A stretch of DNA of 64,000 bases from Blastocatellia bacterium UBA7656 (GTDB lineage Bacteria > Acidobacteriota > Blastocatellia > UBA7656): NCBI GenBank assembly GCA_002483445.1, contig DLHY01000166.1:67186-131185 (forward strand), given 5' to 3'. The notes beneath the pieces are model-generated. The model searched no databases. It had not been told where the DNA came from and saw only the letters and a list, made by a program, of their open reading frames with translations. Below are positions 49,135 to 58,429 of this stretch, piece after piece (the first letter of the stretch is position 1; each line of letters starts with the position of its first letter). The position numbers and the translations under genes are program-made.

Positions 49135-50964
49135 ATGAAATTCTCACCCGGCAGGAATCGCTTTCTCGCAAGTCTTACGATTCTGCTATCAACTTTTTCC
49201 GCTCTCAGTTTGTCCTGCACGAACAATCCGTCATCCTCCGGGGCTACGGTCGCCGATGCCGAAAAATTCGTGACCGATGCTGAAAAGAAACTGTCGGAAC
49301 TCACGATCAAGTCGGGCCGCGCGGACTGGATAAAGAGCAACTTCATCACCCTTGATACCGAAACCATAGCCGCCAATGCAAACAAAGACCTCATCGCAGC
49401 GGTGACGGAGATGGCCGAAGCGTCTCGCCGATTCGACCGGCTGCAATTGCCCGAATCGACAGCGCGCAAGCTCAAACTCATCAAGCTGGCGCTGACTCTG
49501 CCCGCGCCCGCTGATGCGGCACAGCGAGAAGAGATAACGCGCATCGCCGCTTCGATGGAAGGCGACTACGGCAAAGGCAAATACTGCCCCGATGGCGAGG
49601 GCGGAAAATGTTTCGATCTCGGCGAGTTGTCGAACATACTGGCCACGAGCCGCGACCCGGAAGAATTGAAGAAGGTGTGGCTGGGATGGCGCAAAGTCTC
49701 GCCGCCTTACCGCGAGCGATACACGCGCTTCGTGGAACTCGCCAACAAAGGCGCGCGTGAGATGGGCTTCAAGGATGTGGGCGCGATGTGGCGCTCGAAA
49801 TACGATATGGAGCCTGACGCCTTCGCCGCTGAAATGGAAAGGCTATGGCTTGAGGTCAAACCGCTTTATGATTCTCTCTACGTTTACACACGCCGCCAGC
49901 TTGCGAAAAAATACGGCTCCGGGCTTGTGCCTGAAAACGGATTGATCCCCGCGCACCTGCTCGGCAATATGTGGAGCCAGGAATGGAATAATATTTATTC
50001 GCTGCTCCGTCCTGCCGAAAGCGATTCGGGCTATGACCTGACTGAAATTCTCAACAGCAGAAAAACCGACGCGCGCGAAATGGTTCGCTATGGCGAAAAG
50101 TTTTTCGTCTCGCTCGGATTCGAACCGCTGCCCGCGACTTTCTGGGAGCGGTCGCTGTTTACCAAGCCGCAGGATCGCGAAGTCGTCTGTCACGCCTCGG
50201 CCTGGGACATCGATTATCAGAAAGACGTGCGATTGAAAATGTGCATACGAATCAACGCCGAAGACTTCGCGACCGTCCATCACGAGCTTGGACACAACTA
50301 CTATCAGATGGCTTATGCGGGGCAGCCTTTTTTATTTCAGGAGAGCGCCAACGATGGTTTTCATGAAGCCATAGGCGACACCATCGCGCTTTCGGTCACG
50401 CCCGAATACCTGAAGCAGATCGGATTGATAGACCGCGTGCCTGATGAGAGCGCGGACATCGGATTGCTGCTCGAACGCGCGCTTCAGAAAGCGGCCTTTC
50501 TGCCTTTCGCTTATCTCGTGGATCAATGGCGATGGAAAGTTTTTTCGGGCGAAGTGGGACCGGGAGGCTACAACAGGGCATGGTGGGAGTTGCGGGCGAA
50601 GTATCAGGGCGTCGCGCCGCCCGATGCGCGCAGCGAGCAGGACTTCGACGCCGGAGCGAAGTATCACGTCGCGGCCAATGTTCCTTATGCGCGTTATTTC
50701 TTAGCGACGATATTGCAGTTCCAGTTTCATCGCGCATTGTTGAGAGAAGCGGGCTACAAGGGGCCGCTGCATCGCGGCTCGATTTATGGAAACAGACAGG
50801 CGGGAGAGAAACTCAGGAAGATGTTGGAGATGGGTTTGAGTCGCCCGTGGCCTGAAGCGTTGAAGGCGCTCACGGGCGAAGACCGGATAGACGCGACCGC
50901 GATGCTCGATTACTTCGCGCCCTTGAAAAAATGGTTGGATGAGCAGAATCAGTCAGGGCAGTGA
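49135..50964 (+). CDS. M2 family peptidyl-dipeptidase (ACE-like), lipoprotein
   Basis: A 609-residue zinc carboxydipeptidase of the angiotensin-converting enzyme family, which removes C-terminal dipeptides. The zinc motif HELGH is at residues 383-387 (VHHELGHNYYQM), and the third ligand Glu411 is in DGFHEAIGD. The N-terminal hydrophobic stretch ends in LSLSC, which could be a lipobox, so the protein may be anchored to the membrane. KFDTAESANDGFHEAIGD-type context and DQWRWKVFSGEV are family-like. The start ATG at 49135 gives the signal peptide. Degradation of extracellular peptides is its probable role, together with the tricorn and D-aminoacylase genes nearby. Confidence 0.93.
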   Translation: MKFSPGRNRFLASLTILLSTFSALSLSCTNNPSSSGATVADAEKFVTDAEKKLSELTIKSGRADWIKSNFITLDTETIAANANKDLIAAVTEMAEASRRFDRLQLPESTARKLKLIKLALTLPAPADAAQREEITRIAASMEGDYGKGKYCPDGEGGKCFDLGELSNILATSRDPEELKKVWLGWRKVSPPYRERYTRFVELANKGAREMGFKDVGAMWRSKYDMEPDAFAAEMERLWLEVKPLYDSLYVYTRRQLAKKYGSGLVPENGLIPAHLLGNMWSQEWNNIYSLLRPAESDSGYDLTEILNSRKTDAREMVRYGEKFFVSLGFEPLPATFWERSLFTKPQDREVVCHASAWDIDYQKDVRLKMCIRINAEDFATVHHELGHNYYQMAYAGQPFLFQESANDGFHEAIGDTIALSVTPEYLKQIGLIDRVPDESADIGLLLERALQKAAFLPFAYLVDQWRWKVFSGEVGPGGYNRAWWELRAKYQGVAPPDARSEQDFDAGAKYHVAANVPYARYFLATILQFQFHRALLREAGYKGPLHRGSIYGNRQAGEKLRKMLEMGLSRPWPEALKALTGEDRIDATAMLDYFAPLKKWLDEQNQSGQ

Positions 50965-51220
50965 AACCGATCGATCTGATCCGGGAGGCGCGGCGCGTGA
51001 TGGCGAGAATCGTCTGTGCGAATCACGCGCGTTTGAAGACGAACTTCAAGCTTGCGCTCACGCCTGCGCTGATCTCTCCGCTCCCCGGCAGAAAGAGTTT
51101 TATTTCTCCCTTTCTTCGATAGCAGCGAAGGATTGAGTCTGGTCGGAGAGTTGAGTTGAAAGTCGTTCCCGCCATTGCTCGACAGCGTTTATAATCTCCT
51201 GGTTGAGTTAATCGGGGAAC

Positions 51221-51241
51221 CAGCAGGCTGGCAGCCTGCTG
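51221..51241. repeat. CTG-G-CAG hairpin
   Basis: CAGCAGGCTG-G-CAGCCTGCTG is a perfect palindrome with a single central G; it belongs to the CTG-S-CAG hairpin family seen at 13763, 31495, 31549, 36192, 36240 and in the 55436 element. Confidence 0.75.
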
Positions 51242-51304
51242 TACATTTTCGGAGGAGTCTTCCAGGCCGAGAGACGACGCTTGGAAAGAATGAAAAACAG
51301 GTAA

Positions 51305-51352
51305 CGACTCCAAACAAGCGACTCCAGACTCCAGACTCTCGACTCCAGACTT
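51305..51352. repeat. GACTCCA tandem repeat
   Basis: GACTCCAAACAAGCGACTCC and GACTCCAGACTCTCGACTCC at 51305-51352. The reverse-complement unit (TCTGGAGTC) appears at 57306-57345. Confidence 0.7.
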
Positions 51353-51365
51353 TTTAAAGAAAAAT

Positions 51366-51935
51366 CTACCTGCTTTCATTTTGCGCACCCCGCAGCACGA
51401 TGTAGGGCGCGTCGTCCGCATGGAAATCCCCGCGCGAGAGGACGTAGTAGATGGCTTCCAGGCCGTTGATCGTCATGCGTTTTTCAAACTTCATTCCGCA
51501 ATTCTCCATCACGCGAAACGAGGCTCTGTTGGGCGGGTCTGCTCCGGCGTAGATGCGATCAAGCTGGTTTTCTTCGAAGCCGAATCGCAGCATCGCGCGA
51601 GCGGCTTCAGTGGCAAGCCCCGCGCCCCAGTGACGGGGCGCGACGCCGTAGAGAATTTCGACCTGGGGCGGATCATCGAAATGCCGAAAGCCGCAAAAGC
51701 CGATCAAGGTGTCTTCGCCTTTGAAGAGCATTGACCACAGGCCGAAGCCATGACGCTCGAAACTCGCGAGGCTGCTTCGAACGACTTCTTCGGCCACTTC
51801 GCGCGAGATCACTTCGTCATCCCAGAGGTACTTTCTCACCTGCGGATCGCTCCATAATCGATGCAGGTCATCCGTGTCCGATAGCGTAAACGGGCGCAAT
51901 ATGAGTCTCGCGGTTTCGATTTGAAGAGAATTCAT
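51366..51935 (-). CDS. GNAT family N-acetyltransferase (RimJ/RimL type)
   Basis: A 189-residue acetyl-CoA-dependent acetyltransferase. TARLILRPFTLSDTDDLHRLW at the start, VEILYGVAPRHWGAGLATEAARAMLRFGFEE in the middle (acetyl-CoA-binding Q/RxxGxG/A-like loop HWGAGLATE) and RASFRVMENCGMKFEKRMTI are typical of RimJ/RimL relatives. The substrate is unknown; these enzymes often acetylate ribosomal protein N termini or antibiotics. Its ATG overlaps the stop of the DUF2339 gene by four bases (ATGA), so the two are coupled. Confidence 0.9.
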   Translation of the reverse strand: MNSLQIETARLILRPFTLSDTDDLHRLWSDPQVRKYLWDDEVISREVAEEVVRSSLASFERHGFGLWSMLFKGEDTLIGFCGFRHFDDPPQVEILYGVAPRHWGAGLATEAARAMLRFGFEENQLDRIYAGADPPNRASFRVMENCGMKFEKRMTINGLEAIYYVLSRGDFHADDAPYIVLRGAQNESR

Positions 51936-54900
51936 AGCGCAGGCCCCTCCGTGTTTGTTGATGCTGCCGATTCAGCCAGTTTCTCTTCGTCCATCGTGAG
52001 CCGACGCAGGCGCTGGTAAAGAAATGATCCTGCCAGAAGAATCACTCCAAGCACTATGAAGGCGATCACCCGGTAGATTCTTTCGAGCGCGGCGAGATCG
52101 AGAACGAATACTTTGGCGATAGTGATGCCGATAAGCATGAGCGCCATCACTCTCAATAAACGATTGCGGCGCACGATCCCTGCGGTCAACATCACTCCGC
52201 CATAGATCGCCCATACGACCGACAGCGACAACTGACGCGCAAGTTGAAGATCGCTGAAATCTCCGCGTGAATCGATGAGCGCCCTCATCTTCGCTTCGAA
52301 ATAGCCGTTCGCTTCGGCGCTCAACGCGATGATCGCAAGAATATTTCCGATGACGGTCATCGCGCTGATGACGGCTTTTCGCTCCCACTCGTCAATTCGC
52401 TTTTCGCGCGAGTAAAACCAGACGGAGCAAATCATCGCTGCGATGAGAGCCGCGAACGCGCCGAATGTCTGATTGAAAACAGGAGTGTGCCACGACTCGG
52501 TTGAAAAACCCAGATCGATGAGCAGAATTTTGACGGCGGCAAGCGCAATGAGAGCGATTGCGCCTGCTCTGAGCGCCTTCACTTCGCGCAGTATGCCTGC
52601 GACGAGGGCAGCCGCCGCATACACCGACCACAGCAGGGAAAGATAAAAATGCTTCGCGTTCTCAAGCTCGATGGCGCGCGTAATTGATTCTGTCTGCAAG
52701 CCCGGAGCCGCCGCCATTCGCTCGAAGTAATAGAAGACCTCGACGCTCATCGATATCACCGCGAGCAGATTCGCCGCGCAAACGAGCGTCGATACGACGA
52801 TGACCCGCTCGCGCTCCGCGATGCCGTCCGTTTTGCTGTAGAGCCGCGCGCCCAAAGCAAGCGCCGCCACAACCAGCGCAAACGCGGCGAAGGTCTGATT
52901 GAAAACCGGAGCGTGCCAGAGTTCGCTCGCAAAGCGAAGATCAATGATCAAAACTTTGCCCGCTGCCATCGCAAGAAGTCCGAGCGCGCCCATTCGCAGA
53001 GGCCGCGAGCGGCGAAAAATGCCGAGCGCGAGAGCCGCCGCGCCATAGAGCGTCCACACCCCGGAGAGCGCAAGCTGTTTGGTATTTTCGATTTTTGTGA
53101 TGTCGGTGAAATCGATCAGAGGCGACTTCGCGCGCTCGAAATGGCCTATGGCTTCTGCGCTCAGGGCTATCACCGCAAGCGCGTTGGCTGCTGCGACCAG
53201 AGATGAAAACACGAATTTTTTTTCTTCCGGGTCGATATCGGAGCGCGCATAAAACACAGCGCAGGCGGCGAGCGATGCAATGAGCAACGCAAACGCGGCG
53301 AAGGTTTGATTGAAAATGGCGATGTGCCACGCGGCTTTGTAGAACTGCAAATCGATGAGCAGAACCTTGAGCGTCGCCGCGGCGATCAAACCGAGCGAAG
53401 CCCAGCGGAGAACCTTCATCCTGCGCGTGATTCCGACTATCAATGCCATCGCGCCGTAGACGGCCCACAGCGCCGAAAATGTCAGGTGCTTCGCGTTATC
53501 CAGCGCGTCAAGGTTCTGCCCGACAGATTTCTTCTGCTCGAAATAACTGTTGGCATCCAGAGAGAGCAGCGCGACTGCAAGCGCGTTTGCTCCGAGCGTG
53601 TAGATTGCGCGAAACATCGAACACTCGCGGAACATGGAACACTCTTCGTCTTTGATTTCAGCTTCGGCTTTTTTGTAGAGCCGCGCGGCGACGGCGAGCG
53701 CGAGGATCATCACAGCGCACGAGAGCGCGCGGCGATTGATGAGCGGCATAAAAGTCTCGCCCGCTCGATAAGCGAATTCACTGACGTCTATCCACAGCCA
53801 GTGCGAAAGCGCGACGGCGAAAAGTCCCAGCGCCGCATAGCGCGATGTGCGATCATCCGCCTTCAAACCGATCCACGTCATCACCGCGCCTTCTATCGCC
53901 CAGCCCATCGTTACCCAGTGCTGATCGAACTGAATCGGGACGGCCAGCACCAGAAACAAAAACGCAAGGCCCAGAAAGGTGTAGAGCAGAAGGCGGTCTC
54001 CCGGATCGCGACGGTAAGTGAAGTGACCGAGCGTGAGATAAAACGCCGAGACCATTACGGCGAACAATCCGAGATATGAGCGATATTTGTCGTCGAGAAG
54101 ACTGTAGCTCACTCCGAAATAGAGCGCCCCGTTGATGAAGACAAGGATGAGATCGAGCCATCGAGTCTGCTGGCGGTTGATGACATTGTAGAGAATCGCC
54201 AGCAGGGCGAATATCACAAAAAACAGAGTGAGGAAGAAAATCGTCGTCCAGAGTTTTTCGGGCGTATAGAACTCCAATCCCCATCCGATGGATATCAACA
54301 CTGTGCAGATGAACGCGAGATAATTCAAAATCCGCCACTGCTTCGAATAGGCGAGAGTGAGAACGCCGAGATTCAAAAGCGCGATGTAGCCGAACAATCC
54401 CACCTGATTATCGACGCCTGTCGAAAGCAGAATCGGCGTGAGGAATCCTCCGATCAAACCGAGCAGCGCGATGGGCAACGCGCTGTAACGGGCCGCAAGC
54501 AGAGAGGCCGTTGCCGTCACCGCGACCATGTAAACGAAAGCGACCGGTTGCGCTACGAGATGGTACATCGAGAATGCGGCAAAGCCCGAAAGATACAAAA
54601 TCAAAATTCCGCCGCCTGACAGCCCATAGGCATAGACAGGATAGCGAGCGCGCAATCGCTCGGCTCCTGCGAGAAAGCCAAGCCCGATGGCGATGCCGAT
54701 GGCTACTCGCCCCGTCTGGCCAATCCATTCGTTGAACGCGAGCCGCAGAAAAAAGGCGACGCCTAAGCTGATGGCGATGATGCCTATCCACAAAAGCCAG
54801 CGCCCGCCTATGCGCGATTCCAGATCGCGCCACGCTCCCGCGTCTTCGCTTTTCAAAGCCGCGGGCTGCGCAGCGCGCCCTGTTGTCAAAGGAGTTTGAA

Positions 54901-55204
54901 ACATAGGAGCGGCGGGGCGCGGCGGCTGGACGGGAGCGGGAATCATCGGAGCGGGGATAGCGGGAGGTTTTGCTTCGGTCGTGATTCTCGGCTCGTTGCT
55001 AAACGGCGGCTCGACAGCCCTTTCCCTGCGCGGAGGCTCGATGGGAGGTTGGCGTTCACGCACAGGCTCGACAGGCGGTTGATAAGTGAGGCCGAGTCTT
55101 CGTTCGAGGGCGTAAAACCGTGTGAGTTGTTCGCGCAGGGCGCGTTCAAGAAACTCGACTCGTTCGGTCAGTTCATCGAGTCTGTCCTTGTTGTCTTCGG
55201 GCAT
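51932..55204 (-). CDS. DUF2339 large polytopic membrane protein
   Basis: A 1090-residue membrane protein of the DUF2339 family. The N-terminal part has a coiled-coil-like start (DELTERVEFLERALREQLTRFYALERRLG), then a proline-rich linker with about 60 residues, then more than 25 hydrophobic segments beginning GRWLLWIGIIAISLGVAFFLRLAFNEW and RVAIGIAIGLGFLAGAERLRARYPVYAYGLSGGGILILYL. Several internal segments repeat nearly the same order (GLIAAATLKVLLIDLQF, GLLAMAAGKVLIIDLRF, ALIALAAVKILLIDLGF), showing that the second half is built from duplicated units. The function of the family is unknown; a role in envelope or transport has been suggested only by topology. Confidence 0.9.
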   Translation of the reverse strand: MPEDNKDRLDELTERVEFLERALREQLTRFYALERRLGLTYQPPVEPVRERQPPIEPPRRERAVEPPFSNEPRITTEAKPPAIPAPMIPAPVQPPRPAAPMFQTPLTTGRAAQPAALKSEDAGAWRDLESRIGGRWLLWIGIIAISLGVAFFLRLAFNEWIGQTGRVAIGIAIGLGFLAGAERLRARYPVYAYGLSGGGILILYLSGFAAFSMYHLVAQPVAFVYMVAVTATASLLAARYSALPIALLGLIGGFLTPILLSTGVDNQVGLFGYIALLNLGVLTLAYSKQWRILNYLAFICTVLISIGWGLEFYTPEKLWTTIFFLTLFFVIFALLAILYNVINRQQTRWLDLILVFINGALYFGVSYSLLDDKYRSYLGLFAVMVSAFYLTLGHFTYRRDPGDRLLLYTFLGLAFLFLVLAVPIQFDQHWVTMGWAIEGAVMTWIGLKADDRTSRYAALGLFAVALSHWLWIDVSEFAYRAGETFMPLINRRALSCAVMILALAVAARLYKKAEAEIKDEECSMFRECSMFRAIYTLGANALAVALLSLDANSYFEQKKSVGQNLDALDNAKHLTFSALWAVYGAMALIVGITRRMKVLRWASLGLIAAATLKVLLIDLQFYKAAWHIAIFNQTFAAFALLIASLAACAVFYARSDIDPEEKKFVFSSLVAAANALAVIALSAEAIGHFERAKSPLIDFTDITKIENTKQLALSGVWTLYGAAALALGIFRRSRPLRMGALGLLAMAAGKVLIIDLRFASELWHAPVFNQTFAAFALVVAALALGARLYSKTDGIAERERVIVVSTLVCAANLLAVISMSVEVFYYFERMAAAPGLQTESITRAIELENAKHFYLSLLWSVYAAAALVAGILREVKALRAGAIALIALAAVKILLIDLGFSTESWHTPVFNQTFGAFAALIAAMICSVWFYSREKRIDEWERKAVISAMTVIGNILAIIALSAEANGYFEAKMRALIDSRGDFSDLQLARQLSLSVVWAIYGGVMLTAGIVRRNRLLRVMALMLIGITIAKVFVLDLAALERIYRVIAFIVLGVILLAGSFLYQRLRRLTMDEEKLAESAASTNTEGPAL

Positions 55205-55435
55205 AGAACCTCCTCCGACGCAGGCCGGATTTTATACCACGCCGGATATGCGCACAATCGTCAATACATGAAGAGAAGCGAGGAAAGGTCGTCGGATCTA
55301 TTGCGCAGAACGCGGCTATAGATGACGGCTCCGGGTCGCCGGTTGTCTGTCGAGCAGCGACAGGCGGAGAGAGCAGATCGGGACCCATCGCTATCACACT
55401 CTCAACAGACGGTTGTTTCATTCAACTCTCGCACA
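55205..55435. other. intergenic stretch upstream of DUF2339 gene
   Basis: No gene or clear promoter seen. Only low-significance hairpins are visible. The MITE-like copy 2 begins at 55436. Confidence 0.4.
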
Positions 55436-55671
55436 TAAGGGAAGAGGAACGAAATAAAATCCGATGTCGAATTTGGGAAATGTCCGACAAGCTGCCAGCT
55501 TGTCGTGGAGTGCGAAAAGCCACGGCGGCGGGAAACAACGACAATCTGGCAGATTGTCGGACATTTTGCAGCGCAACTTCAGGCTGACCGAATTCACCAC
55601 CAGTATCGCTTGTCACAGCGCCCCAAATCAGGCTTGAGATAAATGGGATGATATTTACTTCCGCTTCCCTA
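55436..55671. mobile_element. MITE-like non-coding element, copy 2 (inverted)
   Basis: Reverse complement of the element at 31382-31617, with the same length within a few bases. The terminal inverted repeats AGGGAAGAGGAACGAAATAA and TATTTACTTCCGCTTCCCT are present, as are both CTG-S-CAG hairpins. The flanking bases are different from those at copy 1, and I see no 20-base flanking repeat here. It lies just after the stop of the acyl-CoA ligase gene. Confidence 0.8.
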
Positions 55672-55688
55672 ACGAAGCCGCCCAACTT

Positions 55689-57293
55689 CTAGTTGACCCT
55701 CTTCGCCTGACCTTTCCAGTAGCGCTCGCGAAGCACATTCTTTTGGATCTTGCCGGTAGCCGTGCGAGGCAGCGCGTCGATGAAATCGATTCGCTTGGGA
55801 CATTTATAATGAGCCAGATGCTGGCGGCAGAAATCGCTCAACTCCTGCTCACTGGCCTCAGCGCCCTGTTTCAAAACTACCAGCGCAAAAGGAACCTCAC
55901 CCCATCGCTCGTCGGGCGCAGCAACAACCGCCGCTTCCAGCACCGAAGGGTGTTTGTACAAAAGTCCCTCGACTTCGATTGACGAAATATTTTCGCCGCC
56001 CGAAATGATCAAATCTTTCTTGCGGTCGACGACTTCGATGTAGCCTTCGCTGTCGATCAAGGCCATATCGCCCGTGTGAAACCATCCATCCTGGATGACC
56101 GCATTCGTCGCGTCCTCCTGACGCCAGTAACCGGCCATCACTACGTTCGAGCGCGCAAGCACCTCGCCCACTTCGCCGCTGTCCGCTGCAATGTCGCGCC
56201 CGTCATCGTCGACTACTCTGAGGTCGACTCCGATCATCGCATAGCCGGTCTTCGCCTGAACCCTGAATTTCTGCTCCGCCGTCCAGTCATCCATGTGCGG
56301 CTTGATCTTCGAGACTGTTAGAAATGGCGATGTTTCGGTCAGACCGTAAATCTGAATGACTCGCCAGCCCAGTTTTTCTTCCGCGCCCTGAATAGTAGCC
56401 ATAGGAGGAGCCGAGCCTGCGGTAGCCACTTTCATATCGCGCGGAAGAGAGGCGCGGGTCTCTTCCGTGAGCGAGTGATTCAACGCCATGTTGATCATAG
56501 TCGGCGGCATCGCGGCAAATGTTACGCGCTCTCGTGTGACGAGATCGAAAAAAGCGGCAGGCTCGAATTTCTTGATGATGACGTGAGCGGCTCCCATGCC
56601 TGTGACGGCGTAAGGCACGCCCCAGCCGTTGCAGTGAAACTGCGCGAGTGTGTGGAGGTAGACATCGCGCTCGTGTATTTGAAATTCACAGATCGAATTC
56701 ATCGCGTTGATGTAGAGATTGCGATGAGTGAGCATCACTCCCTTGGGGCGTCCCGTCGTGCCGGATGTGTAAAGCAAGGCGGACGGCTCATTCTCGTCAA
56801 TTTCAGCGGGCGCGGGCGCATCGCCGGATGCTCCGACCATCAGCGATTCATAATCGAGCCATTCTTCGGTCGCCGGTTGCGATTCATCGCGGGCGATGAT
56901 GAACTGCTCGACGGTTTCGAGTTGATCGCGAATCGTATCGATCAGGTGAGTCAATCCTTCTTCGACTATGACCACTCGCGCGCCGCCGTGATTGAGGATG
57001 TAGAGAAAGTCTTCCGAAACCAATCGAAAGTTGAGCGGCATCAGTATCGAGCCTAAAAGCGGCGTGCCGAAGAAGGCTTCGAGTATGCGATGACAGTTTT
57101 GCGAAAGCACGGCAACGCGATCACCTTTCCTGATGCCGAGACTCCTCATCAAATTGGCCCAGCGATTGACTCTCTCTCCGAACTGGCGGTAGGTCAGCCG
57201 TGTGTTGCCGCAGACTATGGCTTCTTTGGTCGAGTGAGCGACGAGGGCGCGTTTGAGAAAATCGTATTCATTGAGCGGAACTATCACCTTCAC
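55689..57293 (-). CDS. AMP-dependent acyl-CoA ligase (fatty-acid-CoA ligase type)
   Basis: A 534-residue adenylating enzyme that activates a carboxylic acid with ATP and transfers it to CoA. A8-type order is present: YTSGTTGRPKGVMLTHRN (P-loop, residues about 170-190), QIYGLTETSP, GWFHTGDMALIDSEGYIEVVDRKKDLIISGGENISS and the C-terminal lysine in PRTATGKIQKNVLRERYW. It resembles long-chain or medium-chain acyl-CoA synthetases that work with the acyl-CoA dehydrogenases in this window (47700, 59589). The start ATG is preceded by GGAGGTGTGAAG. The substrate range is unknown. Confidence 0.92.
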   Translation of the reverse strand: MKVIVPLNEYDFLKRALVAHSTKEAIVCGNTRLTYRQFGERVNRWANLMRSLGIRKGDRVAVLSQNCHRILEAFFGTPLLGSILMPLNFRLVSEDFLYILNHGGARVVIVEEGLTHLIDTIRDQLETVEQFIIARDESQPATEEWLDYESLMVGASGDAPAPAEIDENEPSALLYTSGTTGRPKGVMLTHRNLYINAMNSICEFQIHERDVYLHTLAQFHCNGWGVPYAVTGMGAAHVIIKKFEPAAFFDLVTRERVTFAAMPPTMINMALNHSLTEETRASLPRDMKVATAGSAPPMATIQGAEEKLGWRVIQIYGLTETSPFLTVSKIKPHMDDWTAEQKFRVQAKTGYAMIGVDLRVVDDDGRDIAADSGEVGEVLARSNVVMAGYWRQEDATNAVIQDGWFHTGDMALIDSEGYIEVVDRKKDLIISGGENISSIEVEGLLYKHPSVLEAAVVAAPDERWGEVPFALVVLKQGAEASEQELSDFCRQHLAHYKCPKRIDFIDALPRTATGKIQKNVLRERYWKGQAKRVN

Positions 57294-57305
57294 ACCTCCC
57301 GGTTA

Positions 57306-57345
57306 AGAGTCTGGAGTTCGGAGTCAGGAGTCTGGAGTCAGCAGA
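57306..57345. repeat. GGAGTCAGGAGTCTGGAGTC tandem repeat
   Basis: Unit AGTCTGGAGT(T/C) repeated, the reverse complement of the unit at 51305. It lies upstream of the acyl-CoA ligase start. Confidence 0.65.
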
Positions 57346-57517
57346 CGCCTGAACTCAAAGCGTATCGAAGTGTCGGTCAGCATAGCACAACAGAAGCGCG
57401 CGCCAAAATGCAGGAACAACGCGGCGCGGCGCGGAGTCTAAATGTTTAGCGCCGACCGAATCCCGCAACAAAGCGATCAAAAAAGAAGCGCCGCACTTGT
57501 GCCTTGAGGAGGAGAGT

Positions 57518-58396
57518 ATGCGACGCGAACACAGATACTTTCTCACATTGATTCTGACCCCTTGCGCTTTCATCTCGATCACCGCGTTTACCATCTATAT
57601 CAACTCCGTGCCTGAAATCGTCGTCGAGTGCCTTTGCAATGAATGCGTCTCTAACAACAGCAATTGCTGCCCGCTACTGATGGAAGATTTCAGTACGTGG
57701 GGAGTGACGCACAGGTATAACTGGGTATCAACACTTGGCGACCTGATCTTGTTTGTGCTGTCGCTGTATGCGCTGGCAGTTATCATCGAGCGCACCCTCA
57801 AATACTGGGTGGCGGGCAGGCAATCGCGCGAGTTCAAGGAAAAGCTCGACGATGCGATTTGCGGCAATCATCCCGAAGCCGTGATCACTCTCGCGGCCTG
57901 CTACCCGGAAAGCCCGCTTGCATCGGTCATCGCAGCCAGCTTTCAAAACGAAGCGGGAGAAATCAAACCCGCTATGCACGCTCGACAGCGCAAGATCGTC
58001 GATGTGACTGAAGATTTGAAGCGTGGGTTGTGCGCACTGTCGATAGTCGGGCGGATGATTCCGCTCGCAGGTCTGTTCATTTTCTTCGCGCTTCTCATCG
58101 ACGTGCTTCAGGGAATGAGGTCTGCCGAGGGAACTGGTATATGGCCTCTGGTAAGCGTCCTGATCGAAGCATTGTGGCCGACCGTCTTCAGCCTGCTCAT
58201 CGCCGCGCCTCTTATCTGGTCGCACAAATATTTCGCTTCGAGGTTTGAATCCTTCGCGCTCGAAATCGACCGTCTTTCGCTGGCCATAATCGGCCAGATC
58301 ACGAGCCGGAAACGTCGATCTTTTCTGTCGCCGACGGCAGGCCATTACATCACTCGCGATCTCGATGTCCGCCAGACCTGTCGGCTGACGGATTGA
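57518..58396 (+). CDS. MotA/TolQ/ExbB-type proton channel family protein
   Basis: A 292-residue membrane protein. After a first hydrophobic segment (LTLILTPCAFISITAFTIYI) and a cysteine-rich outside loop (VECLCNECVSNNSNCCPLL), a span (LGDLILFVLSLYALAVIIERTLKYW) leads to a cytoplasmic helical part (REFKEKLDDAICGNHPEAVITLA) and two more spans (IPLAGLFIFFALLIDVL, ALWPTVFSLLIAAPLIWSHKYF). This order fits ExbB/TolQ. The Cys-rich loop (six cysteines) is unusual for the family. The ATG at 57518 has GAGGAGGAG upstream; an earlier in-frame start at 57497 would only add a few residues. No ExbD or TonB gene follows. Confidence 0.75.
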   Translation: MRREHRYFLTLILTPCAFISITAFTIYINSVPEIVVECLCNECVSNNSNCCPLLMEDFSTWGVTHRYNWVSTLGDLILFVLSLYALAVIIERTLKYWVAGRQSREFKEKLDDAICGNHPEAVITLAACYPESPLASVIAASFQNEAGEIKPAMHARQRKIVDVTEDLKRGLCALSIVGRMIPLAGLFIFFALLIDVLQGMRSAEGTGIWPLVSVLIEALWPTVFSLLIAAPLIWSHKYFASRFESFALEIDRLSLAIIGQITSRKRRSFLSPTAGHYITRDLDVRQTCRLTD

Positions 58397-58429
58397 TTAG
58401 CCGCTGCATTTCAGGCATCATTCTGCGCT

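Larger units (their letters stand above)
50965..51365. other. 400-base gap with repeats, no convincing gene
   Basis: A hairpin CAGCAGGCTG-G-CAGCCTGCTG lies at 51221-51241, and a tandem repeat of GACTCCA at 51305-51352. A short frame at 50961-51122 overlaps the peptidase stop as GTGA but has no recognisable domain. Confidence 0.5.

Noticed and set aside
50961..51122. A 53-codon frame that overlaps the M2 peptidase stop as GTGA
   Set aside because: The overlap looks like coupling, but the product (MKPIDLIREARRVMARIV...) has no domain I can name and the frame ends in a repeat-rich gap; too weak to call.
55689..57293. The ligase could be a nonribosomal peptide adenylation domain
   Set aside because: It is a stand-alone 534-residue protein with a complete C-terminal lysine region and no carrier or condensation domain; an acyl-CoA ligase fits.
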